DNA of 64,000 bases from JAAZKA01 sp034926225 (GTDB lineage: Bacteria; Bacillota; Clostridia; Oscillospirales; QAMX01). The DNA lies in NCBI GenBank assembly GCA_034926225.1, contig JAYFRF010000004.1:1-64000 (forward strand). The letters run 5' to 3'. Numbering within the stretch: the stretch's first letter is position 1; the number at the start of each line of letters is the position of its first letter. This document shows positions 1 through 7,076 of this stretch, one piece after another. Both the position numbers and the translations under genes were made by a program. The notes under the pieces were generated by a model. The model did no database searches. It saw only the letters and a list, made by a program, of their open reading frames with translations, and was not told where the DNA came from.

Positions 1-2614
1 CGACGGCCGTTACGGTCACGGTGTCCCCTGTGACGATATCCCCGGAGGTAAAACCGCAGGTAACTGCCGCGTTCGTATTCCCGTCATAGGCTTTATTGCT
101 GATATTGACCGTCGCCGTGACCGGTTTTGGCGATATCACCAAGCTGACACTCGGCTGTGCGGTGAGGATGTAGTTGTCCTTTGCCGTACCGCTCAGTACG
201 ATCGTCGTGAAGGCGACGCTCTGCGTCCCGGCGTTCTTCGACGCGGCGGTACCCGCCGTCGGGCAGACAGCGGATACGTCCTCTCCCGTTAGTGCACCGA
301 CCAGCGTTCCGCCGCTCAGCGTTACGCTTGTCGTCCCGTCGTATGTCTTTGCAGTCGCCGTCAAACCGCTTATAGTAACGGATTTCTGCTGAACGACTAA
401 TGCGTAAACATTGCTTGTCAGACTTGTAAAATGATAAGTGGTACCGCTTGGCACAAACACGGCCGTGATAGAGACTGATCCCGCACTTAGCATACTTTCT
501 GTTTCAAAAGAAGCGGCATTTCCGCTGACGGTAACGGGACTTCCTAAATTGGATCCATTCGCTTTAAATTGGATGGTTCCCGTCAGAGAATCTGTACAAT
601 TCAAGGTTGCGGTAAAGGTGATGTTATCGCCATAAGTGGCACTGCCTTCGGTGGCTGTACTTGTCACTTGGGGTGTTTTCACTACCGTAATGCCTGTCGC
701 GCCGGCACTGAGTTCCGTATCGGCGTCATGTCCTATCTCATCGATGATGGGCGAGCTTGTGTCGTCAATGGCATTCCCGATCGCAACCACGCCGGTATCA
801 TTGCCGCCGATGGTATACCGGTAGGTGATACTGTTTGAGGTACCGGATAGGTATGACGCGTATACAGCCGTCCCTCCGATGGTTAGAGGAAGCGTCGAGC
901 TTGTCCCGCCCGTAATCGCGTTGTTGAAATTCACCGTGAAATCCAAATTTTGACCCACGGCATAATATCCCGCCGTCGGTGTGTTCACGCTCGAAACAAC
1001 TGTCGGGTCGAGGACGGTAACCTTGAAATTAGTGGTTACCGTGCTGGTTCCGTCATTCAGGGTCAGCGTTATGGTAACAATACCGTTTTTCAATGGGGTA
1101 AAGGTGATGCTCCGGTTAAACCCGGAACCTCCTACCGAAATACCCGTATTGGGAACAATTGTCTGATCGCTGGAGGTTGCGTTGAGCGTAGCACTTTCGG
1201 TAGTGTAATACGCGTATACCGGTACGGTAAATGCACTAATATTTGTTGCCTGGTTGCTGATGGGCGTAATCTTCGGGAAGTCGTCTAAAACCTTAAAACT
1301 GATATTCCTTACAGTAACATTGTTATAACTGCTGCTGGTATTGCGGAACGTTATTTTAACACCTTTCGCGTTTGCCGGGATTTTCTGCTCCAGTGACGGG
1401 GTGCTGCCGTGGACTAAAGGGGAAGAACCGACTGGGTTAGTGCAGGCGATATCGGAAAAAAACTGTGCGGTTACCTCTCCGTATGTGCTCGGGAATTCGG
1501 CCGACAGCACAAACTTTGTTTCGCCGCCGTCAATCAACGTAGAGAATTTAGAAATGTCGATATTTTGACTCATATAGGTGCCCGGAGAATTCGTTACGAA
1601 GCCGTTGCCCGTTGCACTGATGTTCACCGTATTGCCCGTCCAGTTCGCGAGTCCGTCGGTGCCGTTGCTGTTTTCAACCAGATTCGTATCCATGGCAATG
1701 ACTTTATGTACAATGAAATGAAGGGTTTTTCCGGAACTTTTGGACCCGTCGGATGCCGTGACCGTAATATCTGACTCACCGGATAAATTGCCGGCTGGCA
1801 CGATGGTCAGCGTCCGGTTGGCTCCACTGCCGCCGATGGTGATGTTGGCTGCCGGAATCAGATTGACATTTGTAGAAGAAGCGGTAAACGTCAGGATATT
1901 GACATCTCCCGCGTCAGGATCGCTGACGGTGAAAGGAACGGGACCGTACGTCACTCCGGCATCGGTTTCTCCCGATGTCGGAAAATCGCTCCCAATGACC
2001 GGAGCGCTCCCGGAGGAGGCATCGACAAGCTTCAGGGACACTTTGTCAAATTGGGCATAACCACCCGTAGTCAGGGTCGCAGACAGGATAACTTTAAAAC
2101 TTCTGGTGTTGGGATTCACCTGGGTATTGATTTGATAGGAACCCATGGCTCCGGATGAGGTGGTGTTGACCACCTGGGAAGTATTCAGCAATGTGCCGCC
2201 CGCGTCGTATTCTTCCAGGATCGCCTTCGCCTCATTGCTGACACTGATGGCCTGATACATATAGATGCTGAAATTAATAGATACGTTTCCACTGGAAATA
2301 CTGGAGAATAACCCGTTTTCGTCTGTTAACGTAATTACCTGAGACATAGTTCCGGACAAAAAATCCATACTCGGATTATACAGAAAGAAATAATAACTCC
2401 CTTCAGCCGGAAGTGCCCATGAGGAATAAGCTGTGGACGAGCTCCAACGGTTGGCATTCGTATCGTCAGTCCAACCGGATATGTTTCCGGTTTCCGCCGT
2501 TCCGTTTACCACCAATTCCGTATTTAGATTTGTAGCGGACGCGGCAGAAAGCTGCCCTATGAGCAGGACAATCGCAAGAGATAAAATAATGACCGAGTTT
2601 AAGAACTTTCTCAT
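1..2614 (-). CDS. Large secreted Ig-like/YDG-repeat surface protein (C-terminus beyond window)
   Basis: The frame is open from ATG at 2614 to the window edge, about 871 codons, so the C-terminus is missing. A GGAAGGAAG ribosome binding site precedes the start. Residues 1-26 form a signal peptide ending in ASA. Next come a beta-rich domain resembling carbohydrate-binding modules, cadherin-like segments built on repeated IGGSG..R.. motifs, and a bacterial Ig-like segment (SATYGDNITFTATL). The last visible part holds two YDG-type repeats (TAKTYDGTTSVTLSG and NKAYDGNTNAAVTCG). YDG and MBG-type repeats are typical of very large bacterial adhesins. Thr/Ser/Gly/Asn-rich composition fits an extracellular protein. 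A surface or matrix adhesin is inferred; the anchoring module (sortase, SLH or other) is not visible. Confidence 0.85.
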   Translation of the reverse strand, partial: MRKFLNSVIILSLAIVLLIGQLSAASATNLNTELVVNGTAETGNISGWTDDTNANRWSSSTAYSSWALPAEGSYYFFLYNPSMDFLSGTMSQVITLTDENGLFSSISSGNVSINFSIYMYQAISVSNEAKAILEEYDAGGTLLNTSQVVNTTSSGAMGSYQINTQVNPNTRSFKVILSATLTTGGYAQFDKVSLKLVDASSGSAPVIGSDFPTSGETDAGVTYGPVPFTVSDPDAGDVNILTFTASSTNVNLIPAANITIGGSGANRTLTIVPAGNLSGESDITVTASDGSKSSGKTLHFIVHKVIAMDTNLVENSNGTDGLANWTGNTVNISATGNGFVTNSPGTYMSQNIDISKFSTLIDGGETKFVLSAEFPSTYGEVTAQFFSDIACTNPVGSSPLVHGSTPSLEQKIPANAKGVKITFRNTSSSYNNVTVRNISFKVLDDFPKITPISNQATNISAFTVPVYAYYTTESATLNATSSDQTIVPNTGISVGGSGFNRSITFTPLKNGIVTITLTLNDGTSTVTTNFKVTVLDPTVVSSVNTPTAGYYAVGQNLDFTVNFNNAITGGTSSTLPLTIGGTAVYASYLSGTSNSITYRYTIGGNDTGVVAIGNAIDDTSSPIIDEIGHDADTELSAGATGITVVKTPQVTSTATEGSATYGDNITFTATLNCTDSLTGTIQFKANGSNLGSPVTVSGNAASFETESMLSAGSVSITAVFVPSGTTYHFTSLTSNVYALVVQQKSVTISGLTATAKTYDGTTSVTLSGGTLVGALTGEDVSAVCPTAGTAASKNAGTQSVAFTTIVLSGTAKDNYILTAQPSVSLVISPKPVTATVNISNKAYDGNTNAAVTCGFTSGDIVTGDTVTVTAV

Positions 2615-2776
2615 ATAATTTCTTCCTTCCCATAAAATTACGGCTTATACGATTCCGTTTTTAAAAAATAGTCTTGCTAATGATAGGACTGTTTTGTCGC
2701 AGGCGCCGCTCGAGGAATGATTATTTGAGAAAGTGGATTGCCTTTAGCTGATACCGACCGTATGTTTTATGCGTCG

Positions 2777-2805
2777 ATTATATTATATAAATTATATAAT
2801 TTCAA
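2777..2805 (-). promoter_or_regulatory. Promoter of the secreted repeat protein
   Basis: On the minus strand TTGAAA (2805-2800) and TATAAT (2782-2777) are separated by exactly 17 nt of almost pure A/T. The transcript would have a leader of about 155 nt. Confidence 0.55.
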
Positions 2806-2937
2806 GGGGTTTTCTAAATTTTTCATATTTACTCATATAAAATGAATCAGTAAACAGAATCCCATCACTATCGTGTTAAAGGGAAGGAAAATCCATTATC
2901 ATAATGATATGGTTTTCAAATATTTCTTGACTGCATA
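2806..2937. other. A+T-rich divergent intergenic region
   Basis: This stretch lies between the divergent promoters of the secreted protein and of leader RNA A. I see no reading frame with a ribosome binding site and no clear operator. Confidence 0.5.
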
Positions 2938-2966
2938 TTGCTTTCCGAGAGAGTTCGTGATATAAT
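2938..2966 (+). promoter_or_regulatory. Promoter of leader RNA A
   Basis: TTGCTT (2938-2943), 17 nt spacer, TATAAT (2961-2966) with an extended -10 TGa. The last bases before the -10 (CGTGA) are the same in the promoter of leader RNA B at 14453-14481. Start of transcription about 2973. Confidence 0.7.
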
Positions 2967-3010
2967 GCAACATAAATCAGTGTCTGCGAAGACGAAAGGA
3001 GAGCGATCAG

Positions 3011-3043
3011 ATGACTGTTATGAATGAGGCGATTGCGATTTAA
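3011..3043 (+). CDS. Leader peptide MTVMNEAIAI
   Basis: ATG to TAA, 10 codons, with AAAGGAG ending 9 nt upstream. The ORF in the second RNA copy encodes MSAIYEVSVF. It has the same length, the same 9-nt Shine-Dalgarno spacing, an identical Glu6, and mostly conservative changes elsewhere (Ser/Thr2, Ala/Val3, Ile/Met4, Val/Ala7, Phe/Ile10). That pattern supports real translation. The role as a ribosome-position sensor is inferred. Confidence 0.6.
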   Translation: MTVMNEAIAI

Positions 3044-3175
3044 TTGAATATGGGTGCGTACAATTCTTCGGGGTGTTTGCCCCTTTATTGTCGTGCCGTT
3101 TTAGTAACCTTTCGTGAATACTATAACTTACGGTTGTAGCACACTTTAGGGTGTGTTATTTTTATGCAAAGCGAA

Positions 3176-3221
3176 CCGCGGGAAATAGCCATCGATGAAG
3201 GCTACTTTCCGCGGTATTTTT
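3176..3221 (+). terminator. Terminator/attenuator of leader RNA A
   Basis: CCGCGG..TAGCC (3176-3190) pairs with GGCTA..CCGCGG (3200-3214), a near-continuous 15-bp stem followed by TATTTTT. It lies 167 nt upstream of the methyltransferase start, so it could act as a conditional terminator. Confidence 0.7.
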
Positions 3222-3275
3222 GCGCCCATTTTCGATGTTGAACCGCATCCCGGTAAGCGCAGGTTTTCAGATTTC

Positions 3276-3314
3276 AAGCGCCGGACCGAACCTAGGCGCG
3301 CTGGGCGCTTTTCT
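3276..3314 (+). terminator. Second terminator-like hairpin before the methyltransferase
   Basis: AAGCGCC (3276-3282) pairs with GGCGCTT (3304-3310), followed by TTTTCT. It has a 7-bp stem with a long loop and is weaker than the upstream hairpin. Confidence 0.35.
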
Positions 3315-3387
3315 ACGCGGCAAGGATACACGCAACATGACTATTTCGAGGATGAATCAACAAAACATAAATCCGGAGGAAGGAAAA

Positions 3388-4212
3388 ATGATTGATAAAT
3401 TAATGACTCTGCTGCAAAGACCTACCCTATGGCAGCGTAGTACAGAGCCGTTTTGGGATGATGCGCATATTTCGAAGGGTATGTTAGAAGCTCATTTAAA
3501 CCCCGATTGGGATGCCGCCAGCCGAAAGCACGAAACGATCGACCGCTCGGTGAAGTGGCTGTCTGCGATCATACCGGCAGGCGGTAAAATCCTCGATCTT
3601 GGCTGCGGACCGGGGCTATATGCTGTACGGCTGTCAGACTTAGGGTTTGATGTCACTGGCATGGATTTTTCAAAGCGTTCTATTGCGTATGCAAAGGAAC
3701 ATGATCCAAAGACAGAGTATATTTATCAAAACTATATGGAACTTGACTACGCGGATATTTTCGACGCGGTATTATTGATTTACGGCGATTATGCCGCATT
3801 GACAGAGACAGAGCGTCGGATATTACTTTCAAAGGTCTATCGGGCGCTCAAGCCGGGCGGGTTGTTTATCTTTGATGTGTTTACCGATGTACATTTCAAA
3901 AAAAAGACGAACAAAACATCATGGTCTATTCATGAAAACGGCGGGTTTTGGAGTGCCGAACCGCATATCTGCTTGGAAGCTACTCATTTGTACGAAAACG
4001 GTACGATTTCAGTTGATCAATACGTCGTCATTACAGATAAAGGAGTGACCGAATATTTGAATTGGGACACATCCTATACAAAGCATTCGTTGATAGAGGA
4101 GGTATTGCCATTTGGATTTCAAGCAAAGGGCGTATTTGATGATGTATGCGGCAGCCCATACACCGGTGAAGCGGAAACGCTTTGTTTGTTGCTAGAAAGA
4201 GGTGCAAAATGA
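3388..4212 (+). CDS. Class I SAM-dependent methyltransferase
   Basis: A 274-residue protein. The ATG at 3388 is chosen because GGAGGAAGG lies just upstream; longer in-frame versions lack a ribosome binding site. Motif I ILDLGCGPG is at about residues 68-76. An acidic D in VTGMDFS follows after strand beta-2, and the post-motif LKPGGLFIFDVF is typical of class I methyltransferases. The substrate cannot be read from sequence; small molecule, antibiotic or RNA are all open. It is the first gene of an operon with an APH-type kinase (ATGA overlap) and an AraC/GyrI regulator, downstream of leader RNA A. That context suggests a drug- or toxin-response function, which is inference. Confidence 0.85.
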   Translation: MIDKLMTLLQRPTLWQRSTEPFWDDAHISKGMLEAHLNPDWDAASRKHETIDRSVKWLSAIIPAGGKILDLGCGPGLYAVRLSDLGFDVTGMDFSKRSIAYAKEHDPKTEYIYQNYMELDYADIFDAVLLIYGDYAALTETERRILLSKVYRALKPGGLFIFDVFTDVHFKKKTNKTSWSIHENGGFWSAEPHICLEATHLYENGTISVDQYVVITDKGVTEYLNWDTSYTKHSLIEEVLPFGFQAKGVFDDVCGSPYTGEAETLCLLLERGAK

Positions 4213-5312
4213 TGAAATTGCTTACAGAAGTACTGTCAAAAAAGCTCGGTAAAACGATACTCACTGCCGATTACCAAACAACACAGCTCCACGGCGGCAC
4301 ACTGGGTGATGTAAAATTGCTTACAGGTACAGCCAGGGATGTTGATGAAACGGAAGAACCATTTTCTCTTGTCTGGAAGAAGCAGAAGATGTGGGTACGT
4401 CCCGGTGATCCAAATTCATGGCGCAGGGAGTACGATCTCTATGCTTCCGATTTTTACAAAGCCTTTTTTGAAAGCTTCCGTATGCCTGAATGCTATTATG
4501 CGGAAATAACCGACAATGAGATGCAGCTTTGGATGGAGTACATCGACGGGGTATCGGGCAGTGATCTCACTATCGAAATGCTGGAGCAAGCGGCGCTTGA
4601 GCTTGGCCGATTTCAAGGAAGAACATGGATGCACCGTGGCGATTTTAAAGGCATCTTGTGTTTTGGTGATGAAGGCTTTTTGGAGAGAGAATTCAATCAG
4701 TGGCACACACAAACTTTTTCCTATGATTTTCTCATATCGGAACGGTGTCGTATACCGAATGCTTTCAAGCAAATGCTTGAAAGCGGTGACATTGAATTGA
4801 TAGAGGGCAAATCCTTTGAATATAGTTGCCTTCGCTCAAAGGGATGTGACATACCGAACCATTTAAAACAAATGCTCATGGAGATTGACGATAACAGGGT
4901 TATGCTGTTCGCTGCGCTGAAGACGCTGCCGGTTGTTCTCTGTCATCGGGATTTCTGGAATGAAAACATATTTTTTTCTAATGATCAAATCCGGCTCATC
5001 GACTGGGACACTGCTGGATGGGGATTTCTCGGCGAAGATATAGCCAGCTTGATCGTAGACGGCATGGGAGTTGAGAGGTTTGAGGAAAACTACCGCACGC
5101 TTGTTCCGGCTTACCTGAAAGGCGTTTCAGAATATATGGGTATTCCCGCCATAGGGGTTCAGCTTATTTTAACAATGACTCTGATTAAGTTTGGATATCG
5201 CATGATGCAGGAGTATATGTTCGCGGGCGACGCGGAAGAAAAACTTTGGGGCGTGAATGCGCTGCAGAAACTTTATGAAATGAAGGATGGAATGAATATC
5301 GTTGACTTCTAG
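4209..5312 (+). CDS. Aminoglycoside phosphotransferase/choline kinase-family protein
   Basis: A 367-residue protein; the ATG at 4209 overlaps the methyltransferase stop and follows AGAAAGAGGTG. The APH fold is shown by the catalytic loop HRDFWNEN (residues 246-253, H.D....N) and the metal-binding IDWD (264-267). Such proteins phosphorylate aminoglycosides, macrolides, choline or sugars; the substrate here is unknown. Just before the catalytic loop an 11-residue unit occurs twice (CRIPNAFKQML at 180-190 and CDIPNHLKQML at 213-223), an insertion I do not associate with characterised APH enzymes. Tight coupling to the methyltransferase suggests joint action. Confidence 0.8.
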   Translation: MMKLLTEVLSKKLGKTILTADYQTTQLHGGTLGDVKLLTGTARDVDETEEPFSLVWKKQKMWVRPGDPNSWRREYDLYASDFYKAFFESFRMPECYYAEITDNEMQLWMEYIDGVSGSDLTIEMLEQAALELGRFQGRTWMHRGDFKGILCFGDEGFLEREFNQWHTQTFSYDFLISERCRIPNAFKQMLESGDIELIEGKSFEYSCLRSKGCDIPNHLKQMLMEIDDNRVMLFAALKTLPVVLCHRDFWNENIFFSNDQIRLIDWDTAGWGFLGEDIASLIVDGMGVERFEENYRTLVPAYLKGVSEYMGIPAIGVQLILTMTLIKFGYRMMQEYMFAGDAEEKLWGVNALQKLYEMKDGMNIVDF

Positions 5313-5386
5313 CATAGCAAAAATGGAAAAGCGGCATTGATTTTTCCGTGCTAAACTTATATCAGCAAGCGAAAGGAAGTGATAAA

Positions 5387-6298
5387 GTGGAATATGAAGC
5401 GATGGTTCAATCTGTTTTGGATATAATTGATGCCAACATCACCGAAAATATCCGGGCGGATGAATTAGCGCGCGTTGTGAATTATTCACTTTATCACTTC
5501 TGCCGTGTGTTTTTAGCTCTAACCGGGACGCCGGTAAAAAGCTATATAACCCGGCGCAAGCTTGCGTACGCGCTGTACGAATTGTCGCAGGGACGCAGAA
5601 TATTAGATGTGGCGATGGATTATGGCTTTGAGACCCATGCCGGATTTACAAAGGCGTTTAAGAAATGCTACGGTTATCCGCCTTCGTTACACCGCCTGCA
5701 TGTTATAGCAAACCCACCGGTCAAAGCGACAATCGAAAGCGTAAAAATGAAACATGGAGGAACGAGTATGCAGGTTCAATTTAAGGAATTGGCGCCCTTT
5801 ACTGTGGTCGGTTATACTTCTCGCCATAGGATGCCGGGTGTAAACGGCATCTCAGACATTCCGGCTTTTTGGGACATGAAGAACATGGAGTACAGCGCGG
5901 CATTATCCACCTTACACCATACCTACACTAACTCACACCATTGCGAGGTGAGTGTCTGCTTAGACATCGATGACGAAAATGAGTGCTTTACCTATATGCT
6001 GGGTGTTGGCGTTGATGAAGCGGATAACAGTGTTGCGCAGCGTCCAGGTACATATCTGCATAAAATCGACGGTGGGTTGTACGCTGTTTTTACAACTCCT
6101 CTTGTTGATGCGACGCAATATATTACGGCCATTCAAGAAACATGGCATGAAATTCTTCAAGAGTGGCTTCCGGGGTCAGAATATGAGTATGATACCGCGC
6201 GGATTGCTTACGAATATTACGACGAACGCGATCATTCCTGGTTACACAACGGAAAGAGCAGGATGGATATCTGTGTGCCGATTCGCAAACGTAAATAA
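5387..6298 (+). CDS. AraC-family regulator with GyrI-like effector domain
   Basis: A 303-residue protein. GTG at 5387 is chosen because AAAGGAAG stands 7-8 nt upstream; an in-frame GTG at 5348 has no good site. The N-terminal ~105 residues hold two helix-turn-helix motifs of the AraC/XylS DNA-binding domain (ADELARVVNYSLYHFCRVF; ILDVAMDYGFETHAGFTKAFKKCYG). The C-terminal half resembles GyrI/BmrR-type small-molecule-binding domains. N-terminal HTH plus C-terminal GyrI is the Rob-like layout, often linked to multidrug response. It is probably the operon's own regulator, because a strong terminator follows. Confidence 0.88.
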   Translation: MEYEAMVQSVLDIIDANITENIRADELARVVNYSLYHFCRVFLALTGTPVKSYITRRKLAYALYELSQGRRILDVAMDYGFETHAGFTKAFKKCYGYPPSLHRLHVIANPPVKATIESVKMKHGGTSMQVQFKELAPFTVVGYTSRHRMPGVNGISDIPAFWDMKNMEYSAALSTLHHTYTNSHHCEVSVCLDIDDENECFTYMLGVGVDEADNSVAQRPGTYLHKIDGGLYAVFTTPLVDATQYITAIQETWHEILQEWLPGSEYEYDTARIAYEYYDERDHSWLHNGKSRMDICVPIRKRK

Positions 6299-6327
6299 AG
6301 CATGGAGTGCTGTTAAGTGATATTAAA

Positions 6328-6370
6328 TAAGAAGGTCATGGGTACTTTGCCCGTGACCTTCTTATTTATA
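6328..6370 (+). terminator. Terminator of the methyltransferase operon
   Basis: AAGAAGGTCA(T/C)GGG and its complement form a stem of about 14 bp around TACTTTG, followed by CTTCTTATTTAT. Confidence 0.85.
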
Positions 6371-6422
6371 AGCCGTACTAATAATTTTATATGTTTATCT
6401 ACGTTAAAGCTTGTATAATATC

Positions 6423-6451
6423 TTTACAAGTATACAATGATTTGATATAAT
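6423..6451 (+). promoter_or_regulatory. Promoter of the flavin reductase gene
   Basis: TTTACA (6423-6428), 17 nt, TATAAT (6446-6451) with an extended -10 TGa. Confidence 0.65.
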
Positions 6452-6480
6452 CTAAGAAATAAATGAAAGAAGATCATAAA

Positions 6481-7050
6481 ATGAGAAAGATAAAAATACT
6501 GGCCATCGTGGGGTCGCTGAGAAAAGGATCCTTTAATCGCCAATTGGCTTTAACGGCTAAGGAAATCGTTGGAGATCAAGCGGACTTTGAACTGCTCGAT
6601 TATCACGATGTGCCCTTAATGAATCAGGATATTGAGTATCCGGCTCCCGATGCGGTAAGGCGTGTGCGTGAGGCGGTAAAGTCTGCTGACGGCATTTGGT
6701 TTTTTACGCCTGAGTATAATCACTTTTTCCCCGGCGTGCTAAAAAACCTCATCGATTGGCTGTCTCGTCCAATCAGTGATACAGAGCTGCAGGTTCTTGC
6801 GAGGCGGCCCGCTGCCATCAGCGGCATAACGCCCGGCATGTCCGGAACGGGCTTAGCGCAGGATCATTTAGTGACGCTCATCAGCGTTTTAAATATGGAT
6901 GTAATGAATACCCCGCGGCTTACTATACCAAACGCATTGCAGCAAACGGATAGTCACGGTAATCTGAGCCTAAAAACAAGCAGACCTTATTTAGAAAAAC
7001 AGGCGAACGCCTTTATAGCCCATATTCAAAGACGCATGCAAGACAAATAG
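6481..7050 (+). CDS. NADPH-dependent FMN reductase (flavodoxin-like fold)
   Basis: A 189-residue protein. ATG at 6481 follows AAAGAAG at 8 nt; an in-frame ATG at 6463 has no ribosome binding site. The FMN phosphate loop GSLRKGSFNRQLA near the N-terminus and TPEYNHFFPGVLKNLIDW in the middle are hallmark motifs of the NAD(P)H-dependent FMN reductase family (chromate/azo/quinone reductases). It probably carries out two-electron reduction of quinones or nitro/azo compounds in the cytosol. The next gene starts 26 nt downstream, so the two may be co-transcribed. Confidence 0.9.
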   Translation: MRKIKILAIVGSLRKGSFNRQLALTAKEIVGDQADFELLDYHDVPLMNQDIEYPAPDAVRRVREAVKSADGIWFFTPEYNHFFPGVLKNLIDWLSRPISDTELQVLARRPAAISGITPGMSGTGLAQDHLVTLISVLNMDVMNTPRLTIPNALQQTDSHGNLSLKTSRPYLEKQANAFIAHIQRRMQDK

Positions 7051-7076
7051 GCGATTTGTATGTGTAGGAGAACCTC

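Larger units (their letters stand above)
2973..3227 (+). ncRNA. Structured leader RNA A, attenuator-like, with 10-codon leader ORF
   Basis: Order of elements: GACGAAAGGAG (2991-3001), leader ORF 3011-3043, GAATATGGG (3046-3054), hairpin GGGG/CCCC (3070-3083), AGTAACCTTTCGT (3103-3115), a weak CACAC/GTGTG hairpin with a T run (3140-3163), and a terminator hairpin (3176-3221) running into GGTATTTTTGCGCCC (3213-3227). The same elements in the same order, apart from the weak CACAC hairpin, occur at 14446-14198 on the other strand. CCTTTCGT is perfectly complementary to ACGAAAGG around the leader Shine-Dalgarno. The segment after the leader stop (GAATATGGGTGC) can also pair with GCGCCCATTTTC just past the terminator. 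This fits a cis-acting attenuator for the methyltransferase operon. The two-copy conservation is seen directly; the mechanism is inferred. Confidence 0.7.

Noticed and set aside
174..2618. Several plus-strand open frames across the first 2.6 kb
   Set aside because: They are antisense shadows of the secreted repeat protein. They lack ribosome binding sites, while the minus-strand frame is continuous with a signal peptide and domain repeats.
2985..3230. Leader RNAs A and B as a miniature transposable element
   Set aside because: They have no target-site duplications and no matching terminal inverted repeats in copy A. Conservation follows RNA features (Shine-Dalgarno, ORF, stems, terminator), and both are oriented towards a downstream gene.
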